35,143 nucleotides of DNA from Candidatus Nitromaritima sp. SCGC AAA288-L16 (lineage in GTDB: Bacteria > Nitrospinota > Nitrospinia > Nitrospinales > VA-1), in the NCBI GenBank assembly GCA_000372225.1, contig AQTY01000019.1, positions 1 through 35,143 of the forward strand, read 5' to 3'. The first letter of the stretch is position 1, and each line of letters starts with the position of its first letter. Below are positions 26,482 to 35,010 of this stretch, in pieces. Made by a program: the position numbers and the translations under genes. Under the pieces are notes generated by a model. That model saw nothing but the letters and a program-made list of their open reading frames with translations. It had not been told where the DNA came from and ran no database searches.

Positions 26482-26714
26482 TTTGTTGTAAAGAATGCAT
26501 AGAATTATTGCACGATTATCTTGAGGGAGAACTTAACCCTGAAATCGAGGCCTCTCTTGAAGATCATTTTGCAGACTGCCCACCGTGCATTGCTTTCGTC
26601 AACACCTATAAATCTACTACACGCCTGTGCAAAGATACCTTAAAAAGCAACGATATCCCAGACGCCGTCAAGAGTAGGTTGAAAGATTTTGTGGACAAAA
26701 ACAAGAACACTTGA
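26478..26714 (+). CDS. Zinc-finger anti-sigma factor (zf-HC2 type)
   Basis: A 78-residue protein with the ZAS motif His30-x3-Cys34-x2-Cys37 and an N-terminal CKE-CIELLHDYLEGEL helix, the classic anti-sigma domain. It should bind the adjacent ECF factor and hold it inactive until a signal, often redox loss of zinc. It lacks a transmembrane segment or sensor domain, so it is a soluble anti-sigma factor and may sense directly through its extra cysteines (3, 4, 7 and 51). AAGGAGGG lies within the sigma gene just upstream. Confidence 0.9.
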   Translation: MICCKECIELLHDYLEGELNPEIEASLEDHFADCPPCIAFVNTYKSTTRLCKDTLKSNDIPDAVKSRLKDFVDKNKNT

Positions 26715-26732
26715 TGTTGTGTAGACCCATCA

Positions 26733-26813
26733 ACACCATGTACTATCCACTTATCAACTCTTATTCAAACGGTCGTTGACAAATTAATCAGTTTAATTAT
26801 ATGCTCATGGTGT
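26733..26813. repeat. 8-bp inverted repeat bracketing a promoter
   Basis: ACACCATG at 26733-26740 and CATGGTGT at 26806-26813 are perfect complements on either side of the promoter at 26776-26803. It could be an operator pair, but 8 bp over 65 bases is weak on its own. Confidence 0.35.
26776..26803 (+). promoter_or_regulatory. Promoter of the BFN-family gene
   Basis: TTGACA at 26776-26781, 16-base spacer, TATATG at 26798-26803. It lies about 80 bases before the start codon at 26885. Confidence 0.55.
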
Positions 26814-26884
26814 CTTTGTTCTAAGGTAAGTTACAAGAGATCTTTCCAAAATTAGCATGAATCATTTTTTACAAGGTTCCCATC

Positions 26885-27373
26885 ATGGTTGAAATGAAGG
26901 TCGAGGGACTCACTCTGGATCCCTTGACAAATATGCCGATTATAATTCTTAAGGACCTTTTAAGCGATAAAGCCTTGCCTATTTGGGTTGGCTATTTTGA
27001 GGCAAATGCAATCGCGTTGGAAATAGAGAAAATAAACACTCCGCGTCCAATGACACACGATCTTCTCAGAAGTATGATCTCCTCTCTCCATGCAAAGGTC
27101 AAACATATCGTGATAAATGACCTCAAAGACAATACATTTTTTGCCGTAATTTCTGTCATCCAAAATGGAAGCGATATGACTATCGATTCTCGACCTAGCG
27201 ATGCAATCGCGTTGGCCTTAAGAACCAAGTCTCCAATTTTTGTTGAAGAAAAAGTCATTGAAGCCGCAAAAAAGCTAGACCTGCCTGATCCAGACAAAAT
27301 ACAAAATGATGAAAAACAGCAATGGAAAGACTGGATTACAAGCATCAAACCGCAGGACTTTGGAAAACTTTAA
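26885..27373 (+). CDS. Bifunctional nuclease (BFN/DUF151) family protein
   Basis: A 162-residue protein of the DUF151 family, named for plant nucleases with RNase and DNase activity. Typical blocks: VEGLTLDPLTNMPIIILKD, ALPIWVGYFEANAIALEIE, MTHDLLRSMISSL, and SRPSDAIALALRTKSPIFVEEKVI. The bacterial role is not settled. The ATG at 26885 is the family start, though no strong ribosome site precedes it. It is a single gene after the sigma/anti-sigma pair, probably with its own promoter. Confidence 0.9.
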   Translation: MVEMKVEGLTLDPLTNMPIIILKDLLSDKALPIWVGYFEANAIALEIEKINTPRPMTHDLLRSMISSLHAKVKHIVINDLKDNTFFAVISVIQNGSDMTIDSRPSDAIALALRTKSPIFVEEKVIEAAKKLDLPDPDKIQNDEKQQWKDWITSIKPQDFGKL

Positions 27374-27518
27374 GTACTCCCACCTAAATTTTGGTTTTTC
27401 TCCCCCAAAGACATCGCGTTATAATTAATAAAAAGTATAATATCCTTTCGATCTCATTAATAAAATCAGTGGCAGAAGCAAACTTTATCAATGTGAACGC
27501 ATAAAATTTAACAAGACA

Positions 27519-28406
27519 ATGGGTGGAAATAAGGTAAAAAAGATAGGCGTGTTTTGTAAACCGAAGGCGCCTTCTGCAATTGACATACTAGGCAGACTCA
27601 TCCCTTGGTTACGCAAACAGAACTATCATGTTTTTTTGGATACAGGTACCGCAGCTATCATCAACGAAACTTCCTCTTATGAAAAACGGGAAATTTCCCA
27701 GCAAGCGGATCTTCTAATAGTACTTGGAGGCGATGGCACCCTTCTAGGCGCAGCTCGAGCCGCTCATCCATATAACGTACCTATCCTGGCGGTAAATCTT
27801 GGCAGTTTAGGGTTTCTAGCAGAAATTTCAATAGAAGAACTTTATCCCGTTCTCGAAAATATTCTAACTGGCAAGTTTGGAATTGAGAATCGTATGCTAC
27901 TCAACGCATGTGTCTGGAGAAATGGGGAAAAAGTAGAAGACCACAACGTTCTTAACGATATAGTAATTAACAAAAGTGTTGTAGCTCGCGTCATCAACTT
28001 ACAAGTTCTAGTTAATGGTCAATATATGACATCCTATAGAGCTGATGGTCTTATCATTGCGACTCCGACCGGTTCTACCGCCTACTCATTATCTGCCGGC
28101 GGACCCATCATTCACCCAAGCATGCACACTCTGGTGCTAAGCCCCATTTGTCCACTTATGTTGACGAATCGTTCGATACTAATACCAGACCAATCCAAAA
28201 TACAAGTTAAACTCGCTGCAGAGTATGACGATGTAAGAATAACCTTGGACGGGCAGGATGGCTATGACATGAAAGCGGAAGATATTCTTGAAATTAAGAA
28301 AACCAAAACTACTCTTCAACTAATCCGAGGACCAAACAAAAACTATTACCAGATACTCCGAGATAAATTACATTGGGGCACCCAGAGTGACGAGATTATT
28401 TCATAA
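27519..28406 (+). CDS. nadK: NAD kinase
   Basis: A 295-residue ATP-NAD kinase that makes NADP. Motifs: GGDGTLLGAAR near residue 70, NLGSLGFLAE, NDIVINK, and the Gly-rich DGLIIATPTGSTAYSLSAGGPIIHP, all diagnostic. Length is normal. ATG start without an obvious Shine-Dalgarno sequence. It is preceded by about 145 non-coding bases and followed by the amidase gene on the same strand. Confidence 0.96.
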   Translation: MGGNKVKKIGVFCKPKAPSAIDILGRLIPWLRKQNYHVFLDTGTAAIINETSSYEKREISQQADLLIVLGGDGTLLGAARAAHPYNVPILAVNLGSLGFLAEISIEELYPVLENILTGKFGIENRMLLNACVWRNGEKVEDHNVLNDIVINKSVVARVINLQVLVNGQYMTSYRADGLIIATPTGSTAYSLSAGGPIIHPSMHTLVLSPICPLMLTNRSILIPDQSKIQVKLAAEYDDVRITLDGQDGYDMKAEDILEIKKTKTTLQLIRGPNKNYYQILRDKLHWGTQSDEIIS

Positions 28407-28477
28407 AGTCAAACCATCTTCGTTATACAAAAAACTCATTAATTAACCTTATGGACTGAAATCAAGAAAGCACTTCC

Positions 28478-29386
28478 ATGAATCAAAGCATAGTTACTTG
28501 CCAGAAGACGGTTGATATTAATTCTCCCGTAATACTTTGGAACACTGAAATGGGTTTGACTTGCCCAAACCGGAGGGGACGCTCGGCTTGCAATCAACAC
28601 AATCCAATCTTAAATAACCAACCCTCAGAACCCCTGTCAGAGTATTCTATTTCAAACCTAGACAAAGCATATGATGAATTAAAAGGCAGTGTCTACCAGC
28701 TCATCATTCATTATGACGCTTGTTACTCTTCACACCATTGCCACCAAATCATGACAGAAAGCACGTTCAAGGGGAGTCATTTTTATTTAGACCTTGATGG
28801 CACTCTCTATCAGACATGTGACCTGTATTGGAAAACCAACACTGCCCCCGCCGACGATCGAAATGGGAACGAACGAGCGATTCACGTTGAGATATCAAAC
28901 CTATCCTGGGAAGCTTTAAAGTCAGAATCGAACTCGTATAAAGTGTCATCATGCAAGTATCAACAAAAAAAAGACCGTTGGGAACTTTTCCTCTCTGACA
29001 AATGGAAAAAACAACTTCGAACTCCAAATTTTCGCGTTTATGCCGCTAGAGGATACGGGAAACGCGGCTACTTTAGTCGACGAATCAACGGCAAAATTGT
29101 TCGTATGTGGGATTTTACAGATGAACAATATAGAGCACTTATCAGCCTTTGCTTCGGCCTTAATAAACTATTGCCTAAAATTCGTCTACAGGTTCCATAC
29201 GACAAACAAAAGAACCGTACGCCTCTTGATAGAATTTCTAATTACTCAACCTTTGAGGGAATTCTCGGCCATGCCCACGTTCAACGAGGAGAGGTTGATG
29301 GTGTCTCCTGTAAATATGACCCAGGTTCAGCATTCAACTGGCCTCTTCTACGTCGAGCCCTCAATCGTAAAAAAATCTGCTCCTGA
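28478..29386 (+). CDS. N-acetylmuramoyl-L-alanine amidase (amidase_2/PGRP fold)
   Basis: A 302-residue zinc amidase of the long form that I associate with Planctomycetes. The core begins at about 70: LIIHYDA with zinc ligand His78, HFYLDLDGTLYQTCDL, then GRHVEISN-like AIHVEISN. Family-specific MWDFTDEQYRALI follows, and the zinc site closes with GHAHV (His265, His267) and YDPGSAFNW (Asp281). It should cleave the bond between muramic acid and stem peptide. No signal peptide or transmembrane helix is visible, so export route or cytosolic use is unclear. The N-terminal 60 residues are unique. Confidence 0.85.
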   Translation: MNQSIVTCQKTVDINSPVILWNTEMGLTCPNRRGRSACNQHNPILNNQPSEPLSEYSISNLDKAYDELKGSVYQLIIHYDACYSSHHCHQIMTESTFKGSHFYLDLDGTLYQTCDLYWKTNTAPADDRNGNERAIHVEISNLSWEALKSESNSYKVSSCKYQQKKDRWELFLSDKWKKQLRTPNFRVYAARGYGKRGYFSRRINGKIVRMWDFTDEQYRALISLCFGLNKLLPKIRLQVPYDKQKNRTPLDRISNYSTFEGILGHAHVQRGEVDGVSCKYDPGSAFNWPLLRRALNRKKICS

Positions 29387-29525
29387 TTTTTTTGACTAGC
29401 GCTCTTATCCTTGAATATTTAAATGAAGTTGACCCAACGGCTCATACTAGGGTAACTTTGGAAGTGCAATCTACCAAACAAAGCAATCGCATTATCTATT
29501 TTCAATGTATTTAGCTTTGTCTTAA

Positions 29526-29544
29526 TTTCACGCCTGCCGTGAAA
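29526..29544. other. Perfect hairpin in the amidase-HAMP intergenic region
   Basis: TTTCACG, loop CCTGC, CGTGAAA. A-run rather than T-run follows on the + strand, so it is not a normal rightward terminator. GCCTG inside can also pair with CAGGC at about 29555-29559, allowing two exclusive folds. Confidence 0.4.
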
Positions 29545-29673
29545 AAAGTTCATTCAGGCGCATAAAAAAGTAAACAGAAATAACTAAAAAAAACTTTGCC
29601 CAACTCAAACGCTGTTGGAATACTTGAAAAAAGAAAGATTAAAGGTATCACAACTAGCAAAAAAAGGTCGCTT

Positions 29674-30152
29674 ATGAATAAGGTCAAGAATTCTATTTTT
29701 AGGGATGAACTTCCTGGAGAAAAAAAAGCATTATTAACCTGTTAATGACGGGGCATATCGTAACTATATCTTGCTTAGGCTATATGGCGTTCTTTCTTTT
29801 TATTCAGTTAGGGCAGGTCACCCGAATCGTCGACACCATTGACCCAAATCATATGACCGCAGAACAAGTCAACCTACTAAAAGAGAGGGTTTCTCGAAGC
29901 GTAGGGCAATGGCAAAACGAGATGATAGGACTCGCTATCATTGGTTCCATTGTTTCTATTATCGGCGGTATTTACACAATCAATATGGTCATTCGCCCAC
30001 TAAACAAACTTGTCATCTTTGCAAATAATGAAGGGCGGACAGAAGCTCTACCTGAATTTAAATCAAATACCGAAATCAAGCAACTTGCCACAGCCATTAC
30101 TGCACTCACCACTAAACTCAATGAAACCCCAAATAGCTCAAATGACGACTAG
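29674..30152 (+). CDS. Small HAMP-domain membrane protein, apparent frameshift near the start
   Basis: The open frame from ATG 29745 encodes 135 residues: TM1 that starts too abruptly (about 5-22), a periplasmic loop, TM2 (about 60-80), a HAMP domain (IRPLNKLVIFAN...EIKQLATAITALTTKL) and a short tail. Upstream, ATG 29674 opens MNKVKNSIFRDELPGEKK, then hits TAA. One extra A in the A8 run at 29720-29727 would fuse the two into a natural 159-residue protein (..GEKK-SIINLL-MTGH..). Either one A is lost (mutation or sequencing error) or the ribosome slips -1 on A_AAA_AAA. No output domain; partner unknown. Confidence 0.7.
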
Positions 30153-30198
30153 AATTTAAAGACGTTTTCCTAGTGGATATATTTCATGAAAAGTAAAT

Positions 30199-30984
30199 TC
30201 AGAACTCTGTAAAGAAATTAGAAACCCCCTTTAATTGCTGTTCGAACTCGAGATCTTTGATAGAAACTCCCATTTCTTCAAGCATCTTTAAATAGTAAAA
30301 GTAGTTCATTTTCCCCTTCAAACGCTGTATAGATTGAATGACTGTCTTATCTTTATCAGTGGAGGGGACCAGGTCCATGCAGTATTCTGCAAGCGAAACA
30401 GCCAAACAAATATCTGCCGTTTTTTTACCACAGGACACCTTATTAGGCCGATCTAAAATAGATGAAACCCTTGATATTTCAAGTACATTTTTTCTTCGCC
30501 TGCGATCCATCTCTTCAATTTTAAGATATTTGGCACATTTTTCACGTAGAGCCATTACTTTCTGCTGAGGCTTGGAATTCTTCCAATTATTAACACGAAG
30601 TTTAGTCTCCCCCGGGTTAAAAATCAGAATGTTTATTTTTGTATTGTGCGTGGATTTTCTTTTACTGTTAATCTGCCCTCTAGCCTTTTGCTCTTCATCA
30701 AGGTAGGCTTTACTAAACTCCTCATCCGTTTCTTGCCTCTCTTTCCACTTTCTGTAGCGCAGCTCAATACTATCCTTAGGAGTCATTGCTTGAAGTTCGT
30801 CGTAAAGTTTTTGCGCCTCTCCAAAGCCAATTAAAGATCTGGCTTCTGCCATCATCAAATCATATTTTTCTTGGTCTTTTGCCCTGAGTTCAATGGCCGT
30901 AGGCTCGAATTGTTTCCAGGCATAGAAACCTCCACCAGCTAAAACTAAAAGTAAGATTATTGCTACCTTAATGAGAATTTTCAT
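30199..30984 (-). CDS. Membrane-anchored helical protein of unknown function
   Basis: A 261-residue protein that I do not recognise. One N-terminal transmembrane helix (about 3-22), then a charged, helical, Lys/Glu-rich region (about 35-105) likely to form coiled-coil, and a C-terminal part with cysteines (near 150, 185, 193 and 205). I choose ATG 30984 over an in-frame TTG two codons earlier. No ribosome site stands out. It converges with the HAMP gene and lies upstream, on the same strand, of nothing recognisable as an operon partner. Confidence 0.65.
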   Translation of the reverse strand: MKILIKVAIILLLVLAGGGFYAWKQFEPTAIELRAKDQEKYDLMMAEARSLIGFGEAQKLYDELQAMTPKDSIELRYRKWKERQETDEEFSKAYLDEEQKARGQINSKRKSTHNTKINILIFNPGETKLRVNNWKNSKPQQKVMALREKCAKYLKIEEMDRRRRKNVLEISRVSSILDRPNKVSCGKKTADICLAVSLAEYCMDLVPSTDKDKTVIQSIQRLKGKMNYFYYLKMLEEMGVSIKDLEFEQQLKGVSNFFTEF

Positions 30985-31195
30985 AATCAATCACGCTATT
31001 CCGAAGCGCACAGGGTAAGGTGAACCAGAAAAACTAATTTCTCTAACTAGATATTTTACAATATTCAACTAATGATTAACGGTACTAAGAGTTAATTCCA
31101 TCAACTCTCCAAAGCTTATCGGCTTTTTCAGGCAGGAGTTAATTTGCTAGTTATAGGTATGACCAATATCGCCCTTAAAATTCGAAGAAACGAAC

Positions 31196-32752
31196 TCAAT
31201 GTTTAAAGTGACGAATGGAGGTGAAAACCATGGACATGCCATGTTCATCAGCGGCTTGAATAACTTCTTTGTCTCTAATAGACCCACCAGGCTGAATAAT
31301 GGATGAAACACCGCTCTTAGCTGCTGTATCAATCGAATCTCGAAAGGGGAAAAACGCATCGGAGGCCATAACACAACCTTTAAGAGGTTGGCGTGCCTTT
31401 TCTACAGCTAGTCGCGACGAATCGACTCGACTCATCTGACCCGCACCAATGCCCAGTGCCTTCCCATCACGAGCATAAACGATCGCGTTTGATTTGACGT
31501 GCTTTGCCACGACCCAAGCAAACAAAAGGTCATCCATTTCTTTTACGTCAGGTTGTTTCTTGGTAACAACCTTAAGTGTGGCTGGATTATGGGAAATGGT
31601 ATCCTTATCCTGAACTAGAAGCCCACCCCCAACTTTCTTCAAATCAAAAACCCGACGCTCAACTAGTGAGGTTTCCTCTGGCATTTTCATAACACGAATA
31701 TTTTTTTTACCCGAAAACAGTTTCAATGCTTCTTCGTCATAATCCGGAGCTATTATCGCTTCTATGAAATTTTTTAAAATTTCTTCTGCTGTATCAACAC
31801 CTACTTTTCGATTGAATCCAATGATACCCCCAAAGGCAGAAACAGGATCTGTTTCGCGAGCCTTAATAAATATTTCCCGTTGACTATCTCCCACGGCGAC
31901 TCCACTGGGATTCGTATGCTTGATGACTACCGCTGATCCAACTTCAAAATCTTTTGCTAATTGCCAAGCCGCATCCAGATCGATAATGTTGTTGAAGGAG
32001 AGTTCTTTCCCCTGAATTTTCTGAGCTGACACAATATCCCGGTAAGTTGCATCCGGATCACGGTAAAAAGCTGCTAACTGATGAGGGTTTTCCCCATATC
32101 GCAGCGTCTGAATTTTTTCAAAAGACAATTGAAACATAGGTGTAAAGTCTTCCTTATCTTCCAACTGCCCTGATAAATACCCGGAGATCAAAGAGTCATA
32201 CCTTGCGGTATGACTATAAGCATCTCGACTCAAGCGCATACGGGTTTTTCGCGTGACAACTCCTCCACAGCCCTCGATTTCTTCTAATACGATTGAGTAA
32301 TCTTTAGAACACACTACAACCGCCACATCATTAAAGTTTTTAGCTGCTGACCGAATCATAGCCGGTCCCCCAATATCGATATTCTCGATAGCATCGGCTA
32401 ACAAACAATCCTCCCTTGCGATTGTACTTTCAAATGGGTACAGATTGATCACTACCAAATCTATAGGGTCAATACCATGCTCCTCCATGGACTGCATATG
32501 CCCCTTACTATCTCGCCTTCCTAAGATACCGCCGTGTATCTTTGGGTGAAGAGTCTTTATACGACCACCCATCATTTCTGGGAATCCAGTATAGTCAGAA
32601 ACCTGCTTTACAGGGATCCCATGTTTGGTTAGCAACTCAGATGTTCCTCCCGTAGAAAGAATTTCCACGCCAAGCGCATGGAGTTTCTGTGCAAACTCCA
32701 AAACACCCGTCTTATCCGAAACGCTAATCAATGCTTTTTTAACAGACTTCAT
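31196..32752 (-). CDS. purH: Bifunctional AICAR transformylase / IMP cyclohydrolase
   Basis: A 518-residue enzyme of the last two steps of IMP synthesis. N-terminal MGS-like cyclohydrolase domain (1 to about 195: ALISVSDKTGVLEFA, ILSTGGTS, GRIKTLHPKIHGG, VVINLYPFE) and C-terminal transformylase domain (LRYGENPHQ, then VIKHTNPSGVAVG with the catalytic Lys-His pair; the usual NPCG is NPSG here). ATG 32752 is preferred to the TTG one codon before. Together with purB and purC this gives three purine genes in the window, in separate units. A small ORF lies 11 bases upstream. Confidence 0.96.
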   Translation of the reverse strand: MKSVKKALISVSDKTGVLEFAQKLHALGVEILSTGGTSELLTKHGIPVKQVSDYTGFPEMMGGRIKTLHPKIHGGILGRRDSKGHMQSMEEHGIDPIDLVVINLYPFESTIAREDCLLADAIENIDIGGPAMIRSAAKNFNDVAVVVCSKDYSIVLEEIEGCGGVVTRKTRMRLSRDAYSHTARYDSLISGYLSGQLEDKEDFTPMFQLSFEKIQTLRYGENPHQLAAFYRDPDATYRDIVSAQKIQGKELSFNNIIDLDAAWQLAKDFEVGSAVVIKHTNPSGVAVGDSQREIFIKARETDPVSAFGGIIGFNRKVGVDTAEEILKNFIEAIIAPDYDEEALKLFSGKKNIRVMKMPEETSLVERRVFDLKKVGGGLLVQDKDTISHNPATLKVVTKKQPDVKEMDDLLFAWVVAKHVKSNAIVYARDGKALGIGAGQMSRVDSSRLAVEKARQPLKGCVMASDAFFPFRDSIDTAAKSGVSSIIQPGGSIRDKEVIQAADEHGMSMVFTSIRHFKH

Positions 32753-32763
32753 CAACTGAGAAA

Positions 32764-32931
32764 TTAAGGTTTGTTTTTTTGAGGCGGGGCCTTCTTTATC
32801 AAAAAATCAGGCGTAATCACGTCAATAACCTTAAGCATCCATACTGGGAAGGAACCTATTGACTCCATGAAACCGGGATCTTCATTGCTCACACTTTTGG
32901 GCATATCTTGCCTGTTTTGGTTTTCTTCCAT
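32764..32931 (-). CDS. Small hypothetical protein upstream of purH
   Basis: A 55-residue ORF from ATG 32931 (a GTG at 32952 would make 62). The N-terminal half is polar, residues about 22-45 are semi-hydrophobic (ESIGSFPVWMLKVIDVITPDFLI), and the tail is Lys/Pro-rich. No ribosome site is clear. Its closeness to purH (11 bases) and protein-like composition favour a real gene, perhaps co-transcribed with purH. No family recognised. Confidence 0.4.
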   Translation of the reverse strand: MEENQNRQDMPKSVSNEDPGFMESIGSFPVWMLKVIDVITPDFLIKKAPPQKNKP

Positions 32932-33064
32932 TTTGTCTACCGTCCGAATCACGGGCCAAAAAATTATACCGTTTAGTTTGAGTCCGCGATGTTACACCTT
33001 TTTCTAATTTTGTAAAACAAAAATGACGACAAAAACTGCCAGGCGACTTCTACTCACCCTACCT

Positions 33065-34864
33065 CTAAGAAATTCCTCTAACAATACAAAAGCCATGAGT
33101 GAACTCCCAATCAACCTCGCCCTTTAAATCCAGGCGCCCAAATTCATGCTGTAGATGCAAGACACACTTATTCAACAATGATGCTAGAAATTTTTGGTCT
33201 GTGTCGGTCCAGGCTAAAGGTAACTTAAGAAGTTCCTGTTTAAAGGACTCCACTAGAGCATTATCACATTGCCTCACTTCCTCCTTAAAAATTCCTGGCA
33301 AAAATACAATCCCAAGAAAACTTTTTGCCGCCGGTTCAGATAATGGCGCGCAAGAGATCTTCTTAAAAAGTATATAGTGTGCGAAAGCCATCGTAGTCCA
33401 AATAGTTAAGTCCACCATGTCATGTTTCCCTGGAACATCACACATTCCCAAGTATTGTTTCATGATGCTCTCATCCAGGCCAAGGCCCTTGCGCGCAAAC
33501 CTATGGTAGAATGCCCATTGATCAAGAAATGACTCTGCATTTCGAACATCTTGAATTGATGCAAAATGTCTCCAGCCTAAAGATTTCTTATCGCTCACTT
33601 CGGCAACTCTCGGGAAACGGTCTAAGAGTGCTGCCAATAGATCCTTATGAAACTCTGTGAACATCCACTCAAGAAAACTTCCGTTTTCCTTGAGAAAACT
33701 TTCGGTCTTCCACTTTAGACTCATCAACTGTTGATACCCCGCTTGAAATAAAGGCATAACATGTGTATGAGTAAGAAGCTTTGCTCCCTTTTCCAAGTCA
33801 CCAGAAGCCCCTAATTCCAATCCAATATTTATATATCCCAGTACTTTTTGTAAAGATTCCTTGCGCATTTCCAAATCCGAAGGCTTCACCTGGTCCGCCA
33901 CCATTACTTTATTTGCCAGATATACGAGTTCCCAGCTAATTGTTTTTAGGCGGGAAGAATTACCCAACCGTAAAATAACGTCTTTTAAAAATGGCACTGA
34001 ACCCGTAAGCAAGAGCGGATAAGTCGGAGCTATATTAAATTCCCCTTGGTTAGAAAAGTCCTCCAATTCAGGGATAGGTATTTTTAATGCATCCGGGCTC
34101 GGGTAACTGTATACTCCCATTGCCTCCTCAAAATCAGGGATTCCCCTCTCGGCAGTTCTAATAAGCCGCCACCGATATGCCTTTTCAATCGTCTGGGTAA
34201 CAGGGTACCAAATTACACCTTCAAGAATAGATGTATAAAGCGCTGGGTCTTCCGACCGCAACAGAGTGAGCAGTCTTTTTATAGCTCCATACTCTTCTGT
34301 TTTAAAATAAATGTCGTAAACGCCGTCCAAACTTAAGTGTGCCATGCCCTCCACACCTGCATAGGAATTTGTCATTTCATCGTCTTTATATACTTTGATG
34401 AGCGACTGAAATAAAACCACTTTCTGGTCAAAATCTTCATTGTGCAACCATTGCAAAATACTAGAATCTTCGCATGCATCTATAAACTCTAACCACTCCA
34501 AAGCACATTCAGGAGCAAAACGGTCCCGCTGCCACCACTCAAGGTCAAAACTGTATTGCAATTGATTTTGAGACATCATTCCAAGTACGGGGAGCGACTC
34601 CCCGATTCCTGCCTCTTTAATCATTTGATAAATTTCTTCTGGAGGCAACCCTCTGATTACTGCCTGAGAACAGGGGGAAAGGTTTATAAAATCTTGCATT
34701 CGCGATCCCCGTAACTGCATGGCGTAACGAATCTGATCCTCTATCGACAATTTTGCGAGGGCATCCTCCACTTTATCAGGGCATTCACTAATCCATTCGA
34801 CAGGGAATGGAGTTACACCACCTGAAAAATTATTCAAAACATCAGTTATATTTTTTGTATTCAT
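33065..34864 (-). CDS. DUF6178 family protein
   Basis: A 599-residue, all-helical, soluble protein. The block LSLDGVYDIYFKTEEYGAI through LYTSILEGVIWYP and YRWRLIRTAERGIPDFEEAMGVYSYPSP (about 180-265) is characteristic of DUF6178, known from deltaproteobacteria-like lineages and relatives; the function is not known. The N-terminal part has a pattern like LPPEEIYQMIKEAG, and WWQRDRFAPECALEWL begins the core. I choose ATG 34864 over an in-frame TTG at 34882. With the inverted block flipped back, it would follow pgeF on the same strand with about 145 bases between. Confidence 0.8.
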   Translation of the reverse strand: MNTKNITDVLNNFSGGVTPFPVEWISECPDKVEDALAKLSIEDQIRYAMQLRGSRMQDFINLSPCSQAVIRGLPPEEIYQMIKEAGIGESLPVLGMMSQNQLQYSFDLEWWQRDRFAPECALEWLEFIDACEDSSILQWLHNEDFDQKVVLFQSLIKVYKDDEMTNSYAGVEGMAHLSLDGVYDIYFKTEEYGAIKRLLTLLRSEDPALYTSILEGVIWYPVTQTIEKAYRWRLIRTAERGIPDFEEAMGVYSYPSPDALKIPIPELEDFSNQGEFNIAPTYPLLLTGSVPFLKDVILRLGNSSRLKTISWELVYLANKVMVADQVKPSDLEMRKESLQKVLGYINIGLELGASGDLEKGAKLLTHTHVMPLFQAGYQQLMSLKWKTESFLKENGSFLEWMFTEFHKDLLAALLDRFPRVAEVSDKKSLGWRHFASIQDVRNAESFLDQWAFYHRFARKGLGLDESIMKQYLGMCDVPGKHDMVDLTIWTTMAFAHYILFKKISCAPLSEPAAKSFLGIVFLPGIFKEEVRQCDNALVESFKQELLKLPLAWTDTDQKFLASLLNKCVLHLQHEFGRLDLKGEVDWEFTHGFCIVRGIS

Positions 34865-35010
34865 AAGGGAACCATCAAACAAACTACAGCCATCAATCTT
34901 TAATCACTGCCAAAAACTGTAGGTTAAATACTATCGTTTTAATTTTATCAAAAATCAAGGCATCACGGTAATAAAGCGTAAGTTAAGCCTAGACAAATAA
35001 GAACTAGAAC

